A stretch of 8,337 bases of DNA from Deltaproteobacteria bacterium (GTDB lineage: Bacteria; UBA10199; SPLOWO2-01-44-7): the NCBI GenBank assembly GCA_030688705.1, contig JAUYJH010000074.1:1-8337 (forward strand), written 5' to 3'. The notes beneath the pieces were generated by a model. The model was not told the DNA's origin. It did no database searches and was given only the letters and a program-made list of their open reading frames with translations. Positions 1 through 6,435 of this stretch are shown here, piece after piece. A program made the translations under genes and the position numbers. How positions within the stretch are numbered: the stretch's first letter is position 1; each line of letters starts with the position of its first letter.

Positions 1-210
1 GCACTCATAGTCCTTCACGGGACCGAAAATTTTGGCGCAAAAGAGACCGTCGCGCTCCGGTTTAAAGGTGCGGTAGTTGATCGTCTCGGGCTTCTTGACC
101 TCGCCATGCGACCAACTCCGGATCATTTCCGGAGAGGCCAGCTGGATGCGGATCCCCTCAAACCCCAGAGGATCTCTCGGCTTTTCAAAGAAGCTGTAAA
201 TGTCGACCAT
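1..210 (-). CDS. rpoC: RNA polymerase beta' subunit, N-terminal 70 codons (cut by window edge)
   Basis: This is the 5' end of the gene for the largest subunit of RNA polymerase, which carries the catalytic magnesium site and pairs with beta to form the enzyme's clamp and active centre. The translation starts MVDIYSFFEKPRDPLGFEGI and continues through the conserved blocks LASPEMIRSWSHGEVKKPET, INYRTFKPERDGLFCAKIFG and PVKDYEC. The last cysteine is where the first zinc-binding cysteine of the beta' zinc ribbon is expected. The ATG at 208-210 follows an AGGAG-type ribosome binding site on the minus strand (around 220-224). The gene lies 91 bp after rpoB, and a palindromic repeat fills most of that gap. 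The rest of the gene is outside the window. Identity is certain from the conserved motifs. Confidence 0.97.
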   Translation of the reverse strand, partial: MVDIYSFFEKPRDPLGFEGIRIQLASPEMIRSWSHGEVKKPETINYRTFKPERDGLFCAKIFGPVKDYEC

Positions 211-230
211 ATTTAATCTCCTTTTGCCTT

Positions 231-297
231 GTCATTGCGAACCCCTTTAGGGGTGAAGCAATCTCTCGGTGGATTGCTTCGCTTTGCTCGCAATGAC
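231..297. repeat. Branched palindromic repeat between rpoB and rpoC
   Basis: The outer arms GTCATTGCGA (231-240) and TCGCAATGAC (288-297) are perfect reverse complements over 10 bp. Inside sit two further hairpins: ACCCCTTTAGGGGT (241-254, 6-bp arms) and GAAGCAATC / GATTGCTTC (255-263 / 272-280, 9-bp arms, 8-nt loop). The whole can fold into a three-way junction. It ends 4 bp before the rpoB stop codon and is co-transcribed with rpoB and rpoC. From memory, the GTCATTGCGA...GAAGCAATC string resembles interspersed intergenic repeats seen in many bacterial genomes, so it is probably a dispersed non-coding element rather than a gene-specific regulator. There is no T-run after it, so I do not call it a terminator. 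Confidence 0.85.
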
Positions 298-301
298 ACA
301 G

Positions 302-3300
302 CTAATGAATCTGTTTTGTTCCTTGGGACCCCGTTTCTATCAACTCCACATTCAAACCCAAAGCCATCAGTTCTTTCAGCAGAACATTGAACGATTCGGG
401 GATGCCCGGCTCGAGAATCTTCTCCCCCTTCACGATGGCTTCATACATGCGGGTGCGGCCGACAACGTCGTCGGACTTGACGGTCAAAAACTCCTGCAGA
501 CAATAGGCGGCGCCATACGCTTCCAGCGCCCAGACCTCCATTTCGCCGAGCCTTTGGCCGCCGAACTGGGCTTTGCCGCCCAAGGGCTGCTGGGTCACCA
601 GCGAATAAGGCCCGATGGAACGGGCATGAATCTTGTCGTCGACCAAATGATGGAGTTTGAGCATATACATGACCCCCACCGTCACCGGCGAATCAAAGGC
701 ATCCCCGGTTTTTCCGTCGAAAAGGGTCACCTGGCCGTTCAGGGTCAGGTCGGCCTCTTTGAGGCAATTTTTCACTTCGGCCTCACTGGCGCCGTCAAAG
801 ACCGATGTTTTCATCGGAACACCCTTGGATAATTTGCGGGCCAGCGTTTTCAACTGTTCCAGTGTCGCCTTCTGCACAAATTCATCCACTTTGGGAGAGT
901 CGTAAATTTTCTTGAGCTGTTTGGCAAAGGCCTCTTTGTCAAAACCGCTTTGCATGAGCTCCCCTATTTTTTCGCCCAATCCCTTGGCGGCCCAGCCCAA
1001 GTGGGTCTCCAAAATCTGGCCGACGTTCATGCGGGACGGAACGCCCAGCGGATTCAAAACAAGATCGACCGATCTGCCATCGGCCATGTAGGGCATGTCT
1101 TCCACCGGCAAAATCCGCGAAATAACACCCTTGTTTCCGTGGCGGCCCGCCATTTTATCGCCGACGGAGAGTTTGCGTTTGATGGCCACATATACCTTGA
1201 CCAACTTGATGACTCCGGGCGGTAATTCATCACCGCTCTTAAGACGATTCATTTTTTGGTCATACATCATCCGGACAAGATCGACTTGTTCATCAATCCC
1301 TTCCATAATCTCTTGAACCTGTTCTTCCAACGCTTCGTCATCGACGGAAATTTCGCCCCATTTTTCAAACGGGACCGCTTCCAGGGCCGCGTCGGTAATG
1401 GCTTTACCCTTGTTCAGAAGCGTTCTTTCCTCGGTGTCGTCGGTTACTTTGGAAGTCGATGTTTTTCCCACCAGCAGCGCTTTCAGCTTTTTTCTGGCGG
1501 CATCGCGCAACCCCTTGATTTCCATTTCCATGTCTTTGTTGATCTTGATTGTCTCTTCGTCCTGGATTTCCCGGGTTCTGTCATCGGCCTCCACCCCTTC
1601 GCGGGAGAAAACCTGTGTGTTGATCACGATACCGGTAACGCCGGGAGAGACGCGCAAAGAGGTGTCTTTCACATCGCCGGCCTTTTCGCCGAAAATGGCC
1701 CGCAACAGTCTCTCTTCCGGAGAAAGCTGCGTCTCACCCTTGGGGGTGATTTTGCCGACCAGAATATCGTCGGGCTTCACCTCGGCGCCGATGCGGATAA
1801 TCCCGCCTTCGTCCAGGTTGCGCAAAGCCTCTTCGCCCACATTGGGAATGTCACGGGTGATTTCTTCTTTGCCGAGCTTGGTGTCTCTTGCCGCGCATTC
1901 AAATTCTTCGATATGAATGGAGGTGAAAACATCGTCTTTCACCAGACGCTCGCTGACCAGCATCGAGTCTTCAAAATTATAGCCGCCCCACGGCATGAAG
2001 GCGACCACCACATTGGCTCCCAGCGCCAATTCCCCTTCTTCGGTGGCGGGGCCGTCGGCAATCACTTCCCCTTTTTTGATTTTGTCTCCGGCGGCGACAA
2101 TCGGCCTTTGATTCATGCAGGTATTCTGGTTGGAGCGCTGATATTTGATCATGTTGTAGATATCGACATCGGAGGCGAATTTTCCTCCCCCCGATTTTTC
2201 CATCTTGTCGGCCTGAATGACAATCCGGTCGGCATCGCACGTGACAACCGTGCCGTCTCTTTTGGCGACCATGGTCACGCCCGAATCTCTGGCCACAATG
2301 CTTTCAACACCGGTGCCGACGAGCGGCGCCTGTGTTTTCATGAGAGGCACCGCCTGACGCTGCATGTTGGAACCCATCAAGGCGCGGTTGGCGTCATCGT
2401 GTTCCAAAAACGGAATCAGGGCGGCGGCGATGGAAACAAGCTGTTGCGGCGCCACGTCCATAAGGGTCACCTCTTTGGCCCCGGCCGTGACGAATTCGCC
2501 ATGGTGGCGGCAAGAAACCAGATCGGTCACAAAGTGGCCGTCTTTTCCCACGGCGGCATTGGCCTGCGCGATCTGGTGATTGGCCTCTGCCAAAGCGGAG
2601 GCGTAAAAAACGTTGTCGGTTACTTTGCCGTTTTCCACCTTGCGATACGGCGTTTCAATAAATCCGTAATCGTTGACGCGCGCGTAGGTGGACAGTGAAG
2701 AGATCAGGCCGATATTCGGACCTTCCGGCGTCTCAATCGGACAAATGCGGCCGTAGTGTGTCGGGTGGACGTCGCGAACCTCAAAACCGGCCCGTTCGCG
2801 GGTCAAGCCGCCCGGGCCCAACGCCGACAAACGGCGCTTGTGGGTAATTTCGGCCAGGGGGTTGGTCTGATCCATGAATTGCGATAATTGCGAAGAACCG
2901 AAAAACTCCTTGATAACCGCGGAGACCGGTTTGGAATTAATCAGATCATGCGGCATCAACGTCTCCACATCCTGCAGGCTCATTCTTTCTTTGATAGCCC
3001 GATCCATGCGAACAAGGCCGACGCGATATTGATTTTCCAATAATTCGCCAACCGAACGGATGCGGCGATTTCCCAAATGATCGATGTCGTCGATTTCCCC
3101 TTCCCCGTCTTTGAGGCGCATCAAATAGCGAACCGTCGCCAGAATGTCTTCTTTGCGCAGGGTGCTGACTTCGAGCGGCACATCAAAACCGAACTTGTAA
3201 TTGATCTTCAAGCGGCCGACTTTTGAAAGATCGTACCGTTCCGGATTGAAAAAAAGATTTTCGAACAGGGTCATGGCCGCTTCGGGAGTGGCCGGATCCC

Positions 3301-4435
3301 CCGGGCGCAAACGGCGATAAATTTCGAGCATCGCCTCTTCCGGAGAGGTGACCTTGTCGGTCAGCAGGGTATTGCGCAAATAGGGCCCGTAATTGATGTC
3401 ATCTATATAGAAGAGGGGGAGATCATTGATCTTGCGGTGGCGGACATCTTCAAGAATTTTCTCCGTCAGGGTCTGATTCATCCCCAAAATCACCTCGCCG
3501 GTCGCCTTATCGATAATATCATGCGCGGCAATGCGCCCCACAACCTCTTCCTCTTCAACGGGAATATGTTTGATCTTCGCTTTCTTGATTTTTTCAAGAA
3601 TCGGAGGGGTGAATTTGCGTCCTTTTTTCACAATCACTTCGCCGTCGGCGTCTTTGATATCCTTGCCGGCGCGTTGAAAATAAAGCACCTCGGGAACAAT
3701 ATTCTTGGTGTAATGTTTCCCTTCGTAGGAAACAATCTCGGTAAAATAAAAATAGTTCAGAAGCTCTTCTTCCGTATGACCCAAGGCCCGCAACAAAACA
3801 GTCGCCGGCATTTTACGGCGGCGGTCGATGCGGACATGCATGATGTCTTTGGCATCAAACTCCAGATCGAGCCAGGCGCCGCGATAGGGAATCACGCGGG
3901 CCGAAAACAGAAGTTTGCCCGAGGAATGGGTTTTGCCCTTGTCATGTTCGAAAAAAATGCCGGGAGAGCGGTGCAATTGGCTCACGACCACCCGTTCGGT
4001 TCCGTTGACGATGAAGGTTCCGTTTTCGGTCATCACGGGAATTTCGCCGAAATAGACCTCCTGCTCCTTCACATCGCGAATGCTTTGCACGCCGCTTTCC
4101 TGGTCGACACTCCAGACCACAAGACGAACCAACACGCGGATCGGGGCCGAATAAGTCATGCCGCGCAAACGACACTCGGCAACGTCGTATTTCGGCGGGT
4201 CCAGCTGGTAGTTGATGAATTCCAGAGAAGCGGTCTGATTGTAATCTTTGATCGGAAAAACGCTTTTAAAAACCCCCTGCAGACCGACATCCTGGCGCTG
4301 GTCCAAAGGAATATCGGCCTGGAGAAATTTTTCAAAAGAGGCCTTCTGTATTTCGATCAGGTTGGGGATATCGATAACGGTTTTCAGTTTCGCGAAATCT
4401 TTCCGAAATCGGCGAATCGGGAATTGAGTGGCCAT
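302..4435 (-). CDS. rpoB: DNA-directed RNA polymerase subunit beta
   Basis: This is the second catalytic subunit of RNA polymerase. At 1377 residues it is slightly longer than the 1342-residue E. coli protein and appears complete. The rifampicin region begins with GSSQLSQFMDQTNPLAE at about residue 513 and keeps the D, H and S positions usually changed in resistant mutants, so a drug-sensitive form is expected. NFEDS (E822/D823) and GDKMAGRHGNKG (first lysine about 1094) match active-site segments known from E. coli. A charged insertion at about residues 950-1070 corresponds to the second lineage-specific insertion of proteobacterial beta. The C-terminus has the usual GGQRLGEMEVWALEAYGA and PESFNVLLKEL blocks. 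The ATG at 4433-4435 has AGGAG six bases upstream. The gene follows rplL after 288 bp filled with repeats. Confidence 0.99.
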   Translation of the reverse strand: MATQFPIRRFRKDFAKLKTVIDIPNLIEIQKASFEKFLQADIPLDQRQDVGLQGVFKSVFPIKDYNQTASLEFINYQLDPPKYDVAECRLRGMTYSAPIRVLVRLVVWSVDQESGVQSIRDVKEQEVYFGEIPVMTENGTFIVNGTERVVVSQLHRSPGIFFEHDKGKTHSSGKLLFSARVIPYRGAWLDLEFDAKDIMHVRIDRRRKMPATVLLRALGHTEEELLNYFYFTEIVSYEGKHYTKNIVPEVLYFQRAGKDIKDADGEVIVKKGRKFTPPILEKIKKAKIKHIPVEEEEVVGRIAAHDIIDKATGEVILGMNQTLTEKILEDVRHRKINDLPLFYIDDINYGPYLRNTLLTDKVTSPEEAMLEIYRRLRPGDPATPEAAMTLFENLFFNPERYDLSKVGRLKINYKFGFDVPLEVSTLRKEDILATVRYLMRLKDGEGEIDDIDHLGNRRIRSVGELLENQYRVGLVRMDRAIKERMSLQDVETLMPHDLINSKPVSAVIKEFFGSSQLSQFMDQTNPLAEITHKRRLSALGPGGLTRERAGFEVRDVHPTHYGRICPIETPEGPNIGLISSLSTYARVNDYGFIETPYRKVENGKVTDNVFYASALAEANHQIAQANAAVGKDGHFVTDLVSCRHHGEFVTAGAKEVTLMDVAPQQLVSIAAALIPFLEHDDANRALMGSNMQRQAVPLMKTQAPLVGTGVESIVARDSGVTMVAKRDGTVVTCDADRIVIQADKMEKSGGGKFASDVDIYNMIKYQRSNQNTCMNQRPIVAAGDKIKKGEVIADGPATEEGELALGANVVVAFMPWGGYNFEDSMLVSERLVKDDVFTSIHIEEFECAARDTKLGKEEITRDIPNVGEEALRNLDEGGIIRIGAEVKPDDILVGKITPKGETQLSPEERLLRAIFGEKAGDVKDTSLRVSPGVTGIVINTQVFSREGVEADDRTREIQDEETIKINKDMEMEIKGLRDAARKKLKALLVGKTSTSKVTDDTEERTLLNKGKAITDAALEAVPFEKWGEISVDDEALEEQVQEIMEGIDEQVDLVRMMYDQKMNRLKSGDELPPGVIKLVKVYVAIKRKLSVGDKMAGRHGNKGVISRILPVEDMPYMADGRSVDLVLNPLGVPSRMNVGQILETHLGWAAKGLGEKIGELMQSGFDKEAFAKQLKKIYDSPKVDEFVQKATLEQLKTLARKLSKGVPMKTSVFDGASEAEVKNCLKEADLTLNGQVTLFDGKTGDAFDSPVTVGVMYMLKLHHLVDDKIHARSIGPYSLVTQQPLGGKAQFGGQRLGEMEVWALEAYGAAYCLQEFLTVKSDDVVGRTRMYEAIVKGEKILEPGIPESFNVLLKELMALGLNVELIETGSQGTKQIH

Positions 4436-4450
4436 GTGTTCTCCTGTTTA

Positions 4451-4540
4451 ATGGACAAAGGACAATGGACCACGGACCATGGACCAACAGCTTCTTTTTT
4501 GCCTTTGGTCCCCGGTCCATAGTCCATAGTCCATGGTCCA
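4451..4540. repeat. Heptad-built inverted repeat, rplL-rpoB gap
   Basis: The left arm (4451-4487) is five tandem plus-strand heptads: ATGGACA, AAGGACA, ATGGACC, ACGGACC, ATGGACC. The right arm (4505-4540) reads on the minus strand as TGGACCA, TGGACTA, TGGACTA, TGGACCG, GGGACCA. The arms pair over about 36 positions with about seven mismatches, leaving a 17-nt loop (4488-4504). The element ends only about 10 nt before the rpoB ribosome binding site. It is transcribed with rplL and rpoB, so the mRNA should carry a long imperfect stem here. In E. coli this junction contains an attenuator and an RNase III site. A similar role is possible but is only inference. The same architecture recurs at 5141-5209. 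Confidence 0.85.
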
Positions 4541-4545
4541 GACTT

Positions 4546-4575
4546 CTATTTTAGTTCAACTTTGGCACCAGCCGC
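4546..4575 (-). pseudogene. Second extra copy of the rplL 3' end (10 codons)
   Basis: On the minus strand this reads A-A-G-A-K-V-E-L-K followed by TAG, the same ending as L7/L12. It starts directly after the TAA stop of the neighbouring copy (4576-4578) and in the same frame, so the two form a 30-bp tandem repeat. It differs from that copy at four positions (GCC/GCT, GGC/GGT, AAG/AAA, TAA/TAG), all silent. It has no start codon and is too short to be a gene. It is a remnant of an rplL 3' end. Confidence 0.85.
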
Positions 4576-4641
4576 TTATTTTAGTTCAACCTTGGCGCCG
4601 GCCGCTTCCAACTGTTTCTTGATTTTTTCAGACTCGGCTTT
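4576..4641 (-). pseudogene. First extra copy of the rplL 3' end (about 20 codons)
   Basis: On the minus strand this reads K-A-E-S-E-K-I-K-K-Q-L-E-A-A-G-A-K-V-E-L-K and TAA. The intact gene ends K-E-E-S-E-K-I-K-K-Q-L-E-A-A-G-A-K-V-E-L-K and TAG. The stretch 4594-4635 is identical to 4742-4783 of rplL (42 nt). Over the full 60 nt (4576-4635 against 4724-4783) there are five mismatches, all silent: the AAA/AAG lysine, TTG/CTA leucine (two bases), AAG/AAA lysine, and TAG/TAA stop. Homology is lost upstream at about 4642. It has no start codon and an in-frame stop at 4711-4713, so it is a non-coding gene fragment lying 148 bp downstream of the matching part of rplL. Confidence 0.9.
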
Positions 4642-4644
4642 ATA

Positions 4645-4711
4645 GGGGCTCGCGTCGCCCCCTCCGTCGGCAAAGCCGCCGGAGCCTCCCCCTCTCGCCC
4701 GCTTTGCGGGC
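4645..4711. repeat. Block of three small GC-rich hairpins between rplL and its duplicated end
   Basis: Three dyads lie side by side. They are GGGGC / GCCCC (4645-4649 / 4657-4661); CTCCG-CGGC / GCCG-CGGAG around an AAA loop (4662-4684, one internal mismatch); and GCCCGC / GCGGGC around a TTT loop (4697-4711). None is followed by a T-run on the minus strand, so none looks like an intrinsic terminator. The block separates the intact rplL from its extra 3' ends, so it was probably inserted with, or recombined between, those copies. Confidence 0.7.
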
Positions 4712-4723
4712 TAAAGGTCTCTC

Positions 4724-5098
4724 CTACTTCAATTCAACTTTGGCGCCGGCCGCTTCCAACTGTTTCTTGATTTTTTCAGACTCTTCCTTGTTGACACCCT
4801 CTTTCACCGTCTTGGGCGCTCCTTCCACAAGGTCTTTTGCCTCTTTAAGGCCCAAATTGGTAATCGCGCGGATCTCTTTGATCACACCGATTTTGTTGGC
4901 ACCCGCCTCTTTTAAGACGACCGTGAATTCGGTTTGCTCTTCGGCGGCGGCTCCGGCAGCGGCGCCACCGGCGGCAACCGCAACAGGGGCGGCGGCAGAA
5001 ACACCGAAGGTCTCTTCGAGCTTCTTGACCAATTCAGAAACCTCCAGAAGGCTCATTCCCTTCAGGGTTTCGACGATTTGTTCTTGCGATACGGACAT
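4724..5098 (-). CDS. rplL: Ribosomal protein L7/L12 (bL12)
   Basis: bL12 forms the flexible stalk of the 50S subunit that recruits and stimulates EF-Tu, EF-G and other GTPase factors; two or three dimers bind the C-terminal helix of L10. The 124 residues match the family. They comprise an N-terminal dimerisation helix region (1-33), an Ala/Gly-rich hinge (about 34-53) and a globular C-terminal domain (54-124) with the conserved factor-binding stretch GANKIGVIKEIRAIT near residues 66-80. The ATG at 5096-5098 follows an AGGAGG site with 5-nt spacing, the strongest in the window, which fits the several copies needed per ribosome. It lies 93 bp after rplJ, with a heptad inverted repeat between. 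Its 3' end is partly repeated twice downstream at 4546-4641. Confidence 0.99.
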   Translation of the reverse strand: MSVSQEQIVETLKGMSLLEVSELVKKLEETFGVSAAAPVAVAAGGAAAGAAAEEQTEFTVVLKEAGANKIGVIKEIRAITNLGLKEAKDLVEGAPKTVKEGVNKEESEKIKKQLEAAGAKVELK

Positions 5099-5103
5099 AA
5101 CAT

Positions 5104-5109
5104 CCTCCT
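5104..5109 (-). promoter_or_regulatory. Strong ribosome binding site of rplL
   Basis: Minus-strand AGGAGG lies five bases before the rplL ATG. It is a full match to the anti-Shine-Dalgarno core, stronger than the sites of the neighbouring genes (rplJ AAAGG, secE GGAG, rplK AAGGA). The difference fits the excess of L7/L12 over L10 needed for stalk assembly. Confidence 0.8.
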
Positions 5110-5140
5110 TGTTGATACGTTTGATAACGCGTCCATCACC

Positions 5141-5209
5141 GAAGTACCTGGTACCTCGTACCTGGTTTCCGGTCCAACTAGGTACCAGGTACTAGGTACC
5201 AGGTACTTC
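5141..5209. repeat. Heptad-built inverted repeat, rplJ-rplL gap, overlapping the rplJ 3' end
   Basis: The right arm on the plus strand is four heptads, TAGGTAC, CAGGTAC, TAGGTAC, CAGGTAC (5179-5206). The left arm is GTACCTG, GTACCTC, GTACCTG (5144-5164). Segments 5141-5165 and 5185-5209 are reverse complements over 25 bp with one mismatch, with a 19-nt loop between. Codons for the last residues of L10 (E-V-P-G-T) and its TAG stop lie in the upstream arm. The single arm mismatch is the base that makes that TAG. In the mRNA this is a long stem directly after rplJ. No T-run follows, so I do not call it a terminator. Confidence 0.9.
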
Positions 5210-5719
5210 CTTTTTTTTGCCTATTGCATCAATAACGGTAACCACTTGACGCGGCAAAGCCGCCAAAACACCGACGAGATTTCTTGCCGGGTTTAAGAGA
5301 CAGCCCATTAATTTGGCATACAATTCTTCTTTGGACGGCAAGGAGGCCAGCGCCCTAATCTTTTCCGTCGTCAAAACCTCACCGGACATCCAGCCCCCCT
5401 TGATGGCGAGCTGTTCATGATCTTTTATAAACTGAACCAATACTTTTGCCGGTGAAACGGGATCGACCTCTGAAGAGGCCACGGCAACCGGCCCCTCAAA
5501 AAAACCGTCCAGACCCTGCAACCCCGCTTCTTTAAGAGCCCTCTTAACCAGCCGATTCTTGACCACCTTGATGCTGGACTGGGCATTTTTCAGTCTTTTG
5601 CGCAGTTCGGTCACTTCAGAGACTTTAAGCCCCTTATTTTCGGCAAAAATCAACGTTTTTGCCGCCGTGAACCGCTGTCTTAAAGCCTCTACTTCTTTCG
5701 GTTTTTGTATCCGTTCCAT
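5192..5719 (-). CDS. rplJ: Ribosomal protein L10 (uL10)
   Basis: uL10 anchors the L7/L12 dimers to 23S rRNA at the base of the stalk; in E. coli the L10-L12 complex also represses its own mRNA. The 175 residues include the rRNA-binding stretch KVVKNRLVKRAL (about 51-62), the conserved GPVAVA (76-81), the KGGWMSGEVL block (about 107-116) and a C-terminal helix (about 134-168) that binds L7/L12. The ATG at 5717-5719 follows AAAGG with 8-nt spacing. The last residues, E-V-P-G-T, are encoded by a repeat element and look like a recent extension; the usual protein would end close to the GKKK stretch. Only 23 nt separate it from rplA, so there is no room for a standard L10 leader immediately upstream. 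Confidence 0.98.
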   Translation of the reverse strand: MERIQKPKEVEALRQRFTAAKTLIFAENKGLKVSEVTELRKRLKNAQSSIKVVKNRLVKRALKEAGLQGLDGFFEGPVAVASSEVDPVSPAKVLVQFIKDHEQLAIKGGWMSGEVLTTEKIRALASLPSKEELYAKLMGCLLNPARNLVGVLAALPRQVVTVIDAIGKKKEVPGT

Positions 5720-5742
5720 AATCGATGCCTTTATATAAAATG

Positions 5743-6435
5743 TTAAGCCGTCTGGATAAATTCCTGGGTGTCTACCTTGATGCCCGGGCCCATCGTGGAG
5801 GAAAGGGTAATCGACCGGAGGTAAACGCCTTTTGCTCCCGTCGGCTTCGCTTTGATAATCGCATCGATCAAGACCCGCGCGTTCTCCCTGATTTTTTCAG
5901 CCGCGAAAGATTTCTTGCCGATCGCCGCGTGAACGATGCCCGCTTTGTCGATGCGAAACTCCACTTTTCCCGCCTTCAATTCCTTGACCGCCTTGGCGAC
6001 ATCCATGGTAACCGTCCCCAGCTTGGGGTTGGGCATCAGACCCCTGGGGCCCAACACCTTTCCCAATTTGCCGACTTGCGCCATCATGTCGGGGGTTGCC
6101 ACCACTTTGTCAAAATCGATGAAACCTCCCAAAACTTTTTCTGCCAAATCATCGGCCCCCGTCAGATCGGCGCCGGCCGTTTTTGCCTCATCGGCCTTGG
6201 CCCCTTTCGCAAAAACCGCGACGCGGATTGTTTTGCCGGTGCCGTGGGGAAGACCGACCACCCCGCGAACCCCCTGATCGGTCTGTTTGGGATCGACCCC
6301 CAAACGGATGGCGACATCGATGCTTTCGTCGAATTTAGCCCCGGCCAATTGCGACAAAAGTTGAACCGCCTCGTTCAGCACATAACGTTTTTCACGATCA
6401 ATCTGTTCCAAATTTTTTTTGTGCCTTTTATTCAT
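5743..6435 (-). CDS. rplA: Ribosomal protein L1 (uL1)
   Basis: uL1 binds 23S rRNA at the mobile L1 stalk, which helps deacylated tRNA leave the E site; in E. coli it also represses translation of the rplK-rplA mRNA. The 230 residues are normal for bacteria. The family signature GPRGLMPNPKLGTV is at about 129-142, and the C-terminal block KGVYLRSITLSSTMGPGIKV is at about 202-221. The ATG overlaps the rplK stop as ATGA (6432-6435), so the two are probably translationally coupled. A GGGGA stretch about ten bases upstream, inside rplK, may serve as ribosome binding site. The stop lies 23 nt before the rplJ start. Confidence 0.99.
   Translation of the reverse strand: MNKRHKKNLEQIDREKRYVLNEAVQLLSQLAGAKFDESIDVAIRLGVDPKQTDQGVRGVVGLPHGTGKTIRVAVFAKGAKADEAKTAGADLTGADDLAEKVLGGFIDFDKVVATPDMMAQVGKLGKVLGPRGLMPNPKLGTVTMDVAKAVKELKAGKVEFRIDKAGIVHAAIGKKSFAAEKIRENARVLIDAIIKAKPTGAKGVYLRSITLSSTMGPGIKVDTQEFIQTA

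Noticed and set aside
1256..2698. A 480-codon open frame on the plus strand
   Set aside because: It lies wholly antisense to rpoB, has no family-like motifs, and is explained by rpoB codon bias leaving the opposite strand free of stops. The same holds for the other long plus-strand frames over rpoB, rplA and nusG.
2840..2899. Possible natural rifampicin resistance in RpoB, because alanine replaces the E. coli serine 522
   Set aside because: Other rifampicin-sensitive bacteria, B. subtilis among them as I recall, also have alanine there, and the main resistance positions (D516, H526, S531 in E. coli numbering) are unchanged.
4332..4520. A 62-codon minus-strand frame upstream of and overlapping rpoB
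   Set aside because: It runs through the heptad repeat and then out of frame through the start of rpoB, with no sign of a protein family.
5192..5218. A_AAA_AAG slippery string at the end of rplJ followed by a strong stem, suggesting programmed -1 frameshifting
   Set aside because: The stem begins with almost no spacer after the slippery site, and the -1 frame stops after about ten codons with no recognisable product. It is more likely a by-product of lysine codons meeting the inserted repeat.
5726..5745. TATAAA-like -10 box just before rplJ
   Set aside because: The -35 region at suitable spacing is a poor match, and the start site would fall in the ribosome binding site.
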